Source: Thiobacillus sp. UBA3361 | Lineage (GTDB): Bacteria; Pseudomonadota; Gammaproteobacteria; Burkholderiales; Thiobacillaceae | Reading direction: 5' to 3' | Length of the DNA stretch: 64,000 bases | Assembly: GCA_002360535.1 (NCBI GenBank) | Contig: DEQR01000012.1 | Location: 9,932 to 73,931, forward strand | In this document: in pieces, positions 24,060 to 31,960 of the stretch | Numbering within the stretch: the first letter of the stretch is position 1 | How the letters are laid out: each line of letters opens with the position of its first letter | Notes under the pieces: model-generated | What the model saw: only the letters and a program-made list of their open reading frames with translations | What the model was told of the DNA's origin: nothing | Databases searched by the model: none | Made by a program: the position numbers and the translations under genes

Positions 24060-25388
24060 GCGCCGGTCCACCGCATCGGCCAACCGCCGCAGGGGTTCGG
24101 CCACCGTCACCGGATAGGCCTCCGCCTGGTCCAGGCCACGCAGGACCTCGGGCAGGGCGACCAGTTCCGCCTGGGCATATTCGCGCAGGGCGGCAAGGGG
24201 GGGCGGGGCGGCCAGCCGCCGGCCGGCGCGCATCACCGGCTCCAGCAGGGGCCGGCCAGGCAGCAGATCGTCGGCCGTGGTCAGCACGTCGCCGGCCGTG
24301 CGCCCATCGTCCCCATAACGGCGATAGACCTGCTTGCGGCCCGGCCAGGTGGCCTTGCCCTCTGAACGCTTGCGCCGCGCCAGGCCGGCGTATTCCTGGA
24401 GCTTGTAGGCGCAGTCCAGGTAGGGCCGGTCCGCCGAGGTGTTCATGCGGGTGCCGACGCCGAAGCCGTCGATGGGGGCGCCGTCGGCCAGCAGCGCCGC
24501 GACCCGGTACTCGTCCAGGTTGCCGCTGGCGAAGATGCGGATGTCGGGCAGGCCGCCCTCGTCCAGGATGGCGCGCACCCGCCGGGCATGCTCGCCCAGG
24601 TCGCCGCTGTCCAGGCGCACCGCCTGGATGGAGATGCCCTCCCCGGCCAGCCGGTGGGCCAGGGGCACCAGGGCGCGGGCCGCCGTCTCGGTGTCGTAGG
24701 TGTCGATGAGCAGGGTGGTGGCCTGGGGATGGGAGCGGGCGAAGTGCTCGAAGGCGGCCAGTTCGTCGTCGTGGGCCTGGATGAAGGAGTGGGCCATGGT
24801 GCCGAAGATGGGCACGCCCCAGCGCATGCCGGCCAGCACCGTGGAGCTGCCGTCGAAGCCGGCCAGGTAGCTGGCCCGGGCCGACATCAGTCCGGCCTCG
24901 GCGCCGTGGGCACGGCGCAGACCGAAATCCACCAGCAGCCGGCCCGGCGCGGCCAGGCGCACCCGCGCGGCCTTGCTGGCCACCAGGGTCTGGAATTGCA
25001 GCAGGTTGATGATGCGGGTCTCCACCAACTGCGCCTGGGGCAGGGGTGCGGCCACCCGCAGGATGGGCTCATCGGGGAAGAAGACCGTGCCCTCGGCCAT
25101 GGCCTCCACGTCGCCGGTGAAGCGCAGTTTGCCCAGGGAAGCGAGGAAGCGGTCGTGGAAGCGGCCCGTGCCGGCCAGCCACGCCAGTTCCTCTTCCGTG
25201 AAGCGCAGCCCCTCCAGGAAATCCAGCACCTGCTCCAGGCCCGCCGCCAAGAGGAAGTTGCGCCCATCCGGCAACTTGCGGGCGAAGAACTCGAACACCG
25301 CCGTCTCCCCCATGCCCCGGTCGAAATAGGCCTGGAGCATGGTGAGCTGGTAGAGATCGGTGAGCAGGACGCTGGTGCGTTCCGGCAT
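24048..25388 (-). CDS. pncB: Nicotinate phosphoribosyltransferase
   Basis: Joins nicotinate to PRPP to give nicotinate mononucleotide in the Preiss-Handler NAD salvage pathway. It has 446 residues. Family stretches are LLTDLYQLTMLQAYFD at the N terminus, TLLIDTYDTETAARALVPL, AVRLDSGDLGEHARRVR, FASGNLDEYRVAALLADGAP and FGVGTRMNTSADRPYLD. The start ATG (25386-25388) overlaps the pncA stop as TGATG, so the two NAD salvage steps are made together. It converges on pcm. Confidence 0.95.
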   Translation of the reverse strand: MPERTSVLLTDLYQLTMLQAYFDRGMGETAVFEFFARKLPDGRNFLLAAGLEQVLDFLEGLRFTEEELAWLAGTGRFHDRFLASLGKLRFTGDVEAMAEGTVFFPDEPILRVAAPLPQAQLVETRIINLLQFQTLVASKAARVRLAAPGRLLVDFGLRRAHGAEAGLMSARASYLAGFDGSSTVLAGMRWGVPIFGTMAHSFIQAHDDELAAFEHFARSHPQATTLLIDTYDTETAARALVPLAHRLAGEGISIQAVRLDSGDLGEHARRVRAILDEGGLPDIRIFASGNLDEYRVAALLADGAPIDGFGVGTRMNTSADRPYLDCAYKLQEYAGLARRKRSEGKATWPGRKQVYRRYGDDGRTAGDVLTTADDLLPGRPLLEPVMRAGRRLAAPPPLAALREYAQAELVALPEVLRGLDQAEAYPVTVAEPLRRLADAVDRRTGR

Positions 25389-25984
25389 CAGGCGATGTCC
25401 CCACTGGAAACGAGCTGTGCGCCCAAGGCGGCCATTTCGGCGATGGCCTTGTCACCGTCGTCCGGCCGCACGTTCACGGCGCGGATGGCATCCAGCAGCA
25501 GGCAGACCCGGTAGCCCAGCCTGAGGCCGTCCCGAACGGTGTTGAGCACGCAGTAGTCCGTGGCCAGCCCCCCCACGAACAGCCGTGTCACGCCCTGCGC
25601 CTTGAGTTGGCCATCCAGCGACGTGCCTTCGAAATCCGAATAGTTCTCCCGCGCCGGGTCCGTGGCCTTGGAGATCAGGCCGGCCGAGGCGGGCGCCTCC
25701 AGAGCCGGCGAAAACGCCGCTCCTGGCGAGCCCTGCACGCAATGCGCGGGCCACGGTCCGCCCTGGCCACGGAACGAGCAGTGGTCGGCGGGATGCCAGT
25801 CCCGCGTCACATAAATGGGCAGTCCGCGCGCCTGGAAGAGGGCCATGCAGCGGTTTAGGGGGGCGATGACCCGGTCGCCTTCGGGCACGGCCAGTGCCCC
25901 GCCCGGCAGGAAATCGTTCTGCACATCGACGACAATCAGGCCATCGCCACGCTGCAGCGTGATGCGCGTCGGATCGGTTGGCAT
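25388..25984 (-). CDS. pncA: Nicotinamidase
   Basis: Hydrolyses nicotinamide to nicotinate, the substrate of the next gene product. It has 198 residues from ATG 25984, chosen because GGGAGTGA precedes it; upstream in-frame codons are Arg-rich shadow. The catalytic triad is visible: Asp in VVDVQNDFLPGG, Lys in ISKATDPARE and Cys in ATDYCVLNTV. The metal-site stretch TRDWHPADHCSF is also present. It is co-transcribed with pncB and probably with the upstream protease gene, which ends 5 bp before it. Confidence 0.95.
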   Translation of the reverse strand: MPTDPTRITLQRGDGLIVVDVQNDFLPGGALAVPEGDRVIAPLNRCMALFQARGLPIYVTRDWHPADHCSFRGQGGPWPAHCVQGSPGAAFSPALEAPASAGLISKATDPARENYSDFEGTSLDGQLKAQGVTRLFVGGLATDYCVLNTVRDGLRLGYRVCLLLDAIRAVNVRPDDGDKAIAEMAALGAQLVSSGDIA

Positions 25985-25988
25985 GGCT

Positions 25989-28490
25989 TCACTCCCGTTT
26001 GTCCCCGGCCTGCGTGTCGTCATCCTGGCCGCCCTCCGGGCCATCCTCCTGGCCGTTGCCCGCCGCCTGGCGTCCGGCGGCCGCGAAGGCCTGGCGCAGG
26101 GCCGACAACTCGGCCAGCTGGGCCGCCACCCGGTAGTTGAGGCTGCCCTCGGGCACCAGGCCGGTCTCGTCCGCCTCGCCGGCGGGCACGCCGGTGAGCA
26201 GTTCGATGGCCTGATCCACGTCCGCCACCGGATAGACGGCGAACCGGCCCTCGGCGCAGGACTCCACCACGTCCCGGCGCAGCATCAGGTGCTTGACGTT
26301 GGCGGCGGGGATCAGTACCCCCTGTTCACCGGTCAGTCCCCGCGCCCGGCAGATGTCGAAGAAACCTTCGATCTTCTCGTTGACCGCGCCGATGGGCTGC
26401 ACGTCGCCGAACTGGTTCACCGACCCGGTGACCGCCAGGGATTGGAGGATGGGCGCGCCGGCCAGGTTGGAGAGCAGGGCGCACAGCTCCGCCAGGGAGG
26501 CGCTGTCGCCCTCCACCGGGCCGTAGGACTGCTCGAACACCAGGCTGGCGGACAGGGACAGGGGCACGCCGCGGGCATAGCGTCCGCCCAGAAAGGCGCT
26601 GAGGATCATCACCCCCTTGGAGTGGAGTGCCCCACCCAGTTCGGCCTCCCGCTCGATGTCCAGCACATCCCCCTCCCCCAGGCGCACGGTGGCGGTGATG
26701 CGCACCGGGTAGGCGAACTGAAAGTCGTCCAGGGCGACCACCGCCAGGCCGTTGACCTGGCCGATGTGGGCGCCGGTCACGTCGATGAGCAGGTTGTCCC
26801 GCAGGATCTGTTCCTGCACCCGTCCGCGCAAGCGATCGACCCGGCGGATGCGTGCGTCCAGGGCGGTTTCGATGTCCTCGCGGCGGATCGTCTCCCGGTT
26901 CGCGCTGGACGCCCAGTGGTCGGCCTCCTGGAGTAGGTCGGCCACCTCCCGCCGGCTGGCGCTGAGCCGGCCCGCATCGCCGGCCAGGCGGGCGCTGTGC
27001 TCCACCACCCGCGCCACGGCGTCCCGTTCCAGGGGCCGCAGTTCTGCGCCGCGAGCCAGGGTGGCGATGAATTCCGCATAACGGCGCGTGCCGTCGGCGT
27101 CCCGGACCAAGTCGTCCTCGAAGTCCGCCGCGATCTTGAACAGCTCGGCGAAGTCCGGGTCCAGCAGCTTCAGCAGGTAATAGATGCGCCGCTCGCCCAC
27201 CAGCACCACCTTGACGGACAGGGGCATGGGCTCCGGCTCCAGGGCCATGGTGCTGACCAGGCCGTAGATCTGGCTCAGGGACTCGATGCGGACCTGCCCG
27301 GCGCGCAGGGCGCGCTTGAGGCCTTCCCAGGCATAGGGCTGGGTCAGCAGCTTGATGGCGTCCAGAACCAGGTAGCCGCCGTTGGCACGATGCAGGGCGC
27401 CGGGCTTGATCAGGGTGAAGTTGGTGACCAGGGTACCCAACTGGGAGACGTGATCCACCCTGCCCACCAGGTTCGGGTAGATGGGGTTGTCCTCATAGAC
27501 CACCGGCGCGCCGCGCGTCTCCGCATGGTCCACCATCAGGTTCACCTGATAACGGGTCAGGGATAGGCTGCCGCTCATCAGGACGCCGGACAGGTCCCCC
27601 TCGTTCTTGGGCTGCTCGCGCAACTGCTCGCCCACCTCCACCACGTCCTGGCGGACCTCGTTCAGGAAGGCCTGCACCGCCTCCAGGTCGGCGTAGCTTT
27701 CCTTCAGCTCTTCGATCAGATGGCCCACCGCCAGGTCCAGGGTGTCCCGGTTGGCCTCCTTGATCTGCCCCTGCAGCGCGCGCCGCCAACGGGGGAATTG
27801 CTGCATCAGCTGTTTGAGCCGGGCGGTGAAGGCCTCGATCTGTCCGCCGATGCGCTCCTTATCCTCGTCCGGCAGTTTGTCGAATTCGTTGGGCGTGAGC
27901 GCCTCGCCCTCCCGCATGGGGGCGAAGGCGAAACCGTGCGGAGTGCGCAGCAGGGCGATGTTCTGGTCCGACGACTCCTGCCCCAGCCGGCGCAGGGCCT
28001 CTTCCTCACGCTCCTTGTAGGCCTCCTGGATGGCCTCGATGCGCGCCCGGTAGGCGTCGCTCTCGAAGGCCGCGGCGATGGCGGTGGCCAATTCCGAGAC
28101 GAAGCGCTGCATGTCCCGTTTGAACTGGCCGCCCCGCCCGGCGGGCACCCGCAGCAGGCGCGGCTTGTTGGCCTCGGCGAAGTTGTTCACGTAGCAGCCG
28201 TCGCCGGGTACCTCGCCCTCGGCGGCCTTGGCCTCCAGCAGGCGGCGCACCACCGAGTGGCGACCGCTGCCCGGATCGCCCAGGACATAGAGGTTGTAGC
28301 CCGGCCTCTGGATGTCGATGCCGAACCGCACCGCGTCCACGGCCCGGTCCTGGCCGATGATCTCGGTGACTTCGCTCAGTTCCGCCGTGCTCCGGAAGGG
28401 GAATTCGGACGGGTCGCAGGCCCGGTACAGCGACTCCGCGGCCAGGGCTTTGACGATGGGTTTCCGGCTGTCGTTGGGTTTCTCGGACAC
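25989..28490 (-). CDS. Lon-like ATP-dependent protease (AAA_32/LonC domain type)
   Basis: An 833-residue protein of the Lon-related family with an AAA_32 N-terminal module. The nucleotide loop is GDPGSGRHSVVRRLL, in which Arg replaces the usual Walker A Lys, as I recall for this family. A long helical insert (about 140-290) follows, then the AAA core with RANGGYLVLDAIKLL, and the Lon protease domain with catalytic Ser663 (PVEGDSASLAEL) and Lys706 (IGAVNEKIEGFF). The Ser-Lys spacing of 43 is that of Lon. The last 35 residues are an acidic, disordered tail. It sits upstream of pncA-pncB in the same direction. Predicted role: cytoplasmic quality control; the substrate is unknown. Confidence 0.93.
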   Translation of the reverse strand: MSEKPNDSRKPIVKALAAESLYRACDPSEFPFRSTAELSEVTEIIGQDRAVDAVRFGIDIQRPGYNLYVLGDPGSGRHSVVRRLLEAKAAEGEVPGDGCYVNNFAEANKPRLLRVPAGRGGQFKRDMQRFVSELATAIAAAFESDAYRARIEAIQEAYKEREEEALRRLGQESSDQNIALLRTPHGFAFAPMREGEALTPNEFDKLPDEDKERIGGQIEAFTARLKQLMQQFPRWRRALQGQIKEANRDTLDLAVGHLIEELKESYADLEAVQAFLNEVRQDVVEVGEQLREQPKNEGDLSGVLMSGSLSLTRYQVNLMVDHAETRGAPVVYEDNPIYPNLVGRVDHVSQLGTLVTNFTLIKPGALHRANGGYLVLDAIKLLTQPYAWEGLKRALRAGQVRIESLSQIYGLVSTMALEPEPMPLSVKVVLVGERRIYYLLKLLDPDFAELFKIAADFEDDLVRDADGTRRYAEFIATLARGAELRPLERDAVARVVEHSARLAGDAGRLSASRREVADLLQEADHWASSANRETIRREDIETALDARIRRVDRLRGRVQEQILRDNLLIDVTGAHIGQVNGLAVVALDDFQFAYPVRITATVRLGEGDVLDIEREAELGGALHSKGVMILSAFLGGRYARGVPLSLSASLVFEQSYGPVEGDSASLAELCALLSNLAGAPILQSLAVTGSVNQFGDVQPIGAVNEKIEGFFDICRARGLTGEQGVLIPAANVKHLMLRRDVVESCAEGRFAVYPVADVDQAIELLTGVPAGEADETGLVPEGSLNYRVAAQLAELSALRQAFAAAGRQAAGNGQEDGPEGGQDDDTQAGDKRE

Positions 28491-28629
28491 GATGTTTTAT
28501 TGGGAAGTGTGCGGATGAGAGGCTCACTACTCACGATAGCGGATCGTGGGCAGGTCGGTGATGTTTCCGGCCGATCGGGCAGCCGGTCGCGGGCGGCCTA
28601 TGATGAAAACAGGACTTCGGGAGGCATCC

Positions 28630-28794
28630 ATGATCAGAAACCCCCGCAAGCGGCGAATGTGGTCTTTTTCCCTGATGGCATTGGGCGGGTTGCTGTTGTT
28701 CCTCGCCCCGGCGGACGTCTGGATCGGTGCCCTGCTGCTGGCCCTGGGTATCGCATTGGAGGCAGTCGGCACGCTGCTGCACCGGCAGCCATGA
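28630..28794 (+). CDS. Small membrane protein
   Basis: A 54-residue protein starting at ATG 28630, with GGGAGG six bases upstream. A basic start (MIRNPRKRRMW) is followed by two hydrophobic segments (SFSLMALGGLLLFLAP and VWIGALLLALGIALEAVG), a hairpin topology with both ends inside. It is the first gene of the stress group and lies 67 bp before the CBS gene. The family is unnamed. Confidence 0.7.
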   Translation: MIRNPRKRRMWSFSLMALGGLLLFLAPADVWIGALLLALGIALEAVGTLLHRQP

Positions 28795-28861
28795 TTCCCT
28801 GTTTAGTTCCTGGCGGCGGTCCAGGCCGCAAGGGGACGCGCCGTCCTTTCTGGAGAACGAC

Positions 28862-29326
28862 ATGACGATCAGCGAGCTTTGCAACCGTGAAGTGGTCTTC
28901 GCCGAGCCGACCCTGAGCATCGCCGATACCGCGCGGCTGATGCGCGAACACCATGTGGGCGACGTGATCGTCGCGGAACGCGTGGGCCACCATGCGCGAC
29001 CGCTGGGGATCGTCACCGACCGGGACATCGTGGTGGAGGTGGTGGCGGCGGGCCTGGCGCCGGAAAGCCTCACTGCGGGCGACGTCATGGGGCCTGAACT
29101 GGCCGTGGTCCGGGAAAACGAAGGGGTGTTCGAGACCCTGCGCTACATGCGCGTCAAGGCCGTGCGGCGCATGCCGGTGGTGGACCGGGACGGCTGGCTG
29201 CTGGGCATCGTCACCCTGGACGACCTGATGGAACTGCTGGCCGAGGAGATGGGCGAACTGGCCAGACTGATTTCCCGCGAACGCCACCGGGAAGCCGAAC
29301 TGCGCAAGCAGTCGATCCCCGCCTAG
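28862..29326 (+). CDS. Paired CBS-domain protein
   Basis: A 154-residue cytoplasmic protein made almost only of two CBS motifs (about 1-65 and 70-130), ending with a charged helix rich in Arg and Glu. Visible CBS features are VVEVVAAGLAPESLTAGDVM and RMPVVDRDGWLLGIVTLDDL, including the GIVTDRDI and GIVTLDD strands that hold adenine nucleotides. The start ATG 28862 follows GGAG at suitable spacing. Stand-alone CBS pairs usually sense AMP/ATP or SAM and bind partner proteins; here the partner is unknown. It lies 49 bp before the HPF-cold-shock gene. Confidence 0.9.
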   Translation: MTISELCNREVVFAEPTLSIADTARLMREHHVGDVIVAERVGHHARPLGIVTDRDIVVEVVAAGLAPESLTAGDVMGPELAVVRENEGVFETLRYMRVKAVRRMPVVDRDGWLLGIVTLDDLMELLAEEMGELARLISRERHREAELRKQSIPA

Positions 29327-29374
29327 GCGGCGCGGCGCTTCGATACCGAGCAACGACTGAAAGGAGGGCGAACC

Positions 29375-29905
29375 GTGAAATTGCCCCTGCAAATCATCCA
29401 ACGGGACATGCCTCCCTCCGAGGCACTGGAGGCGGCCATCCGCGAAAAGGCCGACAAGCTCGACCATTTCTATCCCCACATCATGTCTTGCCGCGTGACC
29501 GTGGAGATACCCGGCAAGCACAGGAACCAGGGCAAGGAATTCAAGGTGCGCATCGACCTCACCGTGCCGGGCACGGAGATCGTCGTCGATCGTGACCACC
29601 ACGAGGATGTCTATGTGGCCCTGCGCGATGCCTTCGACCATGCCAAGCGCCAGCTGGAGGACTACGCCCGGCGGCAGCGGGGTGACGTGAAGGCCCATGA
29701 GGCGGAGAGCCGCGGCCGGGTGGCACGCCTTTTCCCGGCCGAGGGTTACGGGTTCATCCGCGCCCCGGACGAGCGGGAGTTGTACTTCAGCGCCGACAAC
29801 GTCGTGCATCCCAGCTTCGACCGGCTGGCGGAAGGCATGGACGTGACCTATCTGGAGGAAGCGGGCGGCGAAGGCCCGCAGGCGAAGCGGGTCAGCGCGA
29901 CCTAG
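29375..29905 (+). CDS. Ribosome hibernation factor (HPF/RaiA) fused to a cold-shock domain
   Basis: A 176-residue fusion. Residues 1-105 form a RaiA/HPF ribosome-binding domain (MKLPLQIIQRDMPPSEALEA, KADKLDHFYPHIMSCRV). Residues 112-176 form a cold-shock OB fold with GRVARLFPAEGYGFIRAPD, where the RNP1-like GYGFI holds the aromatic nucleic-acid-binding residues, and RELYFSADNV. The start is GTG 29375, fixed by AAGGAGG seven bases upstream. Ordinary short or long HPFs lack the cold-shock part, though similar fusions occur in other proteobacteria. Expected role: binding the 30S subunit under stress while contacting mRNA. Neighbours are other stress proteins. Confidence 0.92.
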   Translation: MKLPLQIIQRDMPPSEALEAAIREKADKLDHFYPHIMSCRVTVEIPGKHRNQGKEFKVRIDLTVPGTEIVVDRDHHEDVYVALRDAFDHAKRQLEDYARRQRGDVKAHEAESRGRVARLFPAEGYGFIRAPDERELYFSADNVVHPSFDRLAEGMDVTYLEEAGGEGPQAKRVSAT

Positions 29906-29954
29906 GCCCCGACGCTCGGGGGCGCGGGACATTGTTAACGAACGGAGACGATTC

Positions 29955-30182
29955 ATGACTGCTCATGTGCCGCAAGTCGGCGCGCCGGATCCCGAACTGA
30001 ACACCTCGCCCATCTTCGACGAGTACGAGGAGATCTCCGAGGACCAGGAACTGGAGACGGGCGCCTGCTACTTCAATAACGTGGTTTATCCCATGGGCCA
30101 ATACCTACGCAGCGGCAGCGAACTGCTGCACTGCGAGGAACGGGGGGTATGGGTGCGCAGGGGCGAGTTGCGACCCCAGTAA
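29955..30182 (+). CDS. Small acidic protein of unknown function
   Basis: A 75-residue cytoplasmic protein; the first half is very acidic (IFDEYEEISEDQELETG), then ACYFNNVVYPMGQYLRSGSELLHCEERGVWVRRG. ACGGAGA precedes ATG 29955. It follows the HPF-cold-shock gene by 49 bp in the same direction, so it is probably co-expressed. The pattern Gly-x-Tyr...Cys resembles a small SH3-like barrel, but I cannot name a family. Confidence 0.65.
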   Translation: MTAHVPQVGAPDPELNTSPIFDEYEEISEDQELETGACYFNNVVYPMGQYLRSGSELLHCEERGVWVRRGELRPQ

Positions 30183-30203
30183 CACCGGCGTCCGCCGACG
30201 GTG

Positions 30204-30680
30204 CTAGCGGCCCCGCCGGTAATGGCCCAGCAACTCCGCCTGGGCGAGGACATGGCCCCGCATGGCCTGCTCCAGGGCTGCCTTGGTGGGCCGCCGCATA
30301 TCCGGCAGGACCATGTCCAGGGCATACAGCTTGTGGAAGTAGCGATGCCTGCCGATGGGCGGACACGGCCCGCCATAGCCGGTGCGCCGCCAGTCGTTCA
30401 TGCCCTCCAGGGCTCCCTTCGGCAGGCTGGCCGCGGCCACGCCCTCGGGCAGGCCGCGGGTGTCGGGCGGCAGGTTGTACAGCAGCCAGTGCACCCAGGT
30501 CATCCGGGGCGCAGCGGGGTCCGGGGCGTCCGGGTCATCGACGATCAGCACCAGGCTGCGGGCGGCGGGCGGCACGCCCGTCCAGGCCAGGGCGGGCGAG
30601 AGATCACTGCCGTCGCAGGTATGACGGACGGGGATCGTGCCGCCGTCCGCGAAGGCGGTTGAGGTCAGGGTCAGTGACAT
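30204..30680 (-). CDS. YbhB/YbcL family Raf-kinase-inhibitor-like (PEBP) protein
   Basis: A 158-residue protein of the phosphatidylethanolamine-binding superfamily. Hallmarks are RHTCDGSDLSPALAWTGVP, VLIVDDPDAPDP (anion-binding pocket), WVHWLLYNLPPDTRGLPEG, GRHRYFHKLYALD and the end of the pocket near GPCPPIGRH. There is no signal peptide, so it is cytoplasmic. Bacterial function is unclear. It converges on the small acidic gene at 29955 and lies 132 bp downstream of hsp20. Confidence 0.93.
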   Translation of the reverse strand: MSLTLTSTAFADGGTIPVRHTCDGSDLSPALAWTGVPPAARSLVLIVDDPDAPDPAAPRMTWVHWLLYNLPPDTRGLPEGVAAASLPKGALEGMNDWRRTGYGGPCPPIGRHRYFHKLYALDMVLPDMRRPTKAALEQAMRGHVLAQAELLGHYRRGR

Positions 30681-30812
30681 GGCGATGTTCTCCTTCGCTC
30701 GGGCGGCGGTCCAGCCGGCGGCAAGCCCTGCGGCGAGGGTCAGCAGGACCCAGGACCGCGACCGCCAGCCTGAATCCCCACCGGCGGCCTACCTCGGGCG
30801 CGGCGGACATGT

Positions 30813-31310
30813 TCAGGATACCGGGATGGTCGTGGCACCGCCGGCACCCGTCTTGGGCAGGCGGACGGTGAGCACGCCGTTCTTGTAGCTGGCCGCCGCC
30901 CGCTCCACGTCCACGTTGCGCGGCAGGACGATGGCGCGCCGGAAGGCCCCGTAGGCCCGTTCCATGACATGGTAGGTGCTGTCGTGAGTCTCCCGCTCCA
31001 GGCGCTTTTCGCCGGACAAATAGAGCACGTTGCCCTCGATGGAGATGTGGCAATCGGCCTTCTCCATGCCCGGCACCTCCAGCCGCACCACGACCTCAGA
31101 GCCGGTTTCCTCCACCTCGCTGGCCAGCAGGCTCCAGCGCGGGAAGGGGGCCAGTGCGCCGCCCGCTTCGGTATCGGGGTCGTGGCTGAATTGGGTCAGG
31201 GCGTTGCCGCTGCGGCTGAGCAGTTCGCGCCAGCCTTCCGACAGGCTCTCCCAGGCCCGGTTGAGTTCGCGGCCGATGTGCTTGCCGGCCTCTTTCAATG
31301 ATTCGAGCAT
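30813..31310 (-). CDS. Small heat shock protein Hsp20
   Basis: A 165-residue chaperone that holds unfolding proteins. ATG 31310 is chosen because AAGGAG lies seven bases upstream. The N-terminal helical arm (LKEAGKHIGRELNRAWESLSEGW) is followed by the alpha-crystallin domain (about 60-155) with VVVRLEVPGMEKADCHISIE, NVLYLSGEKR and AYGAFRRAIVLPRNVD, and by the GVLTVRLPKT strand. The C-terminal I-x-I/V anchor is represented by TTIPVS. It lies in tandem with the Usp gene, 57 bp downstream of it. Confidence 0.93.
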   Translation of the reverse strand: MLESLKEAGKHIGRELNRAWESLSEGWRELLSRSGNALTQFSHDPDTEAGGALAPFPRWSLLASEVEETGSEVVVRLEVPGMEKADCHISIEGNVLYLSGEKRLERETHDSTYHVMERAYGAFRRAIVLPRNVDVERAAASYKNGVLTVRLPKTGAGGATTIPVS

Positions 31311-31367
31311 TTGCCTACTCCTTCCCGGCTGCAACAGCCCGTTCGCGGTGGCGGCCGCCGCGCGGGG

Positions 31368-31814
31368 CTAGCGGAACACCAGCACGGGCACCTTGCAGTG
31401 GGTCAGCACTTTCTGGGTTTCGGAGCCCAGCAGCAGGGCGCTCACGCCACGCCGCCCGTGGGATGCCATGAAGATGAGGTCGCAGCCCTTGTCCGCGACC
31501 GCCGCGATGATGCCCTGGTAGGGCGTATCGCATTCGTCGCTGTAGATCTCGCAGGCGACGCCCGCCGCGTCCGCCACCCGCATCGCACCGCGCAGGATGG
31601 CCTGGGACTGCTTGTCCATGCCGTTGCGGAAGGCTGCATAGGCGGCCCCGTCTTCGAACAAGGCCTCGCCGGCGATGACCGGCGGAAAGTACGGCGGTTT
31701 GGCATGGTAGAAGGTCAGGCGGGCACCCATGTCCCGGGCAAAGTCACAGGCGCCACGCACAGCCGCGTCCGACATTTCGCTGCCATCGATGGGTACAAGG
31801 ATATGTTTGTACAT
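31368..31814 (-). CDS. Universal stress protein (UspA family)
   Basis: A 148-residue cytoplasmic single-Usp protein. It begins with MYKHILVPIDGSEMSDAA and carries the ATP-binding signature GRRGVSALLLGSET near the C terminus (G-x2-G-x9-G-S), so it belongs to the nucleotide-binding branch. The third strand HAKPPYFPP and the last strand VPVLVFR are typical. It is transcribed with hsp20 and diverges from polX. Confidence 0.95.
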   Translation of the reverse strand: MYKHILVPIDGSEMSDAAVRGACDFARDMGARLTFYHAKPPYFPPVIAGEALFEDGAAYAAFRNGMDKQSQAILRGAMRVADAAGVACEIYSDECDTPYQGIIAAVADKGCDLIFMASHGRRGVSALLLGSETQKVLTHCKVPVLVFR

Positions 31815-31912
31815 GGCTCACCTCCGTTTTCATCCCCAGCATAGATCATCCGGACCCGTCCCACCGCCCGAGATGGCGGGCGCGTTTCCCCAATGGACCG
31901 CTGCCGAGGGCA

Positions 31913-31941
31913 TATATTCATAGTGAGGCCGCGTCGCGGCC
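31913..31941 (+). promoter_or_regulatory. polX: -10-like box and palindrome upstream of polX
   Basis: TATATT (31913-31918) could be a -10 element. It is followed by the palindrome GGCCGCG-T-CGCGGCC (31927-31941), which would lie at the start of the transcript, 20 bp before the polX ATG. No convincing -35 is seen. The hairpin could hide the ribosome binding region. Confidence 0.3.
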
Positions 31942-31960
31942 AGCCAAGACCGATTCCACC

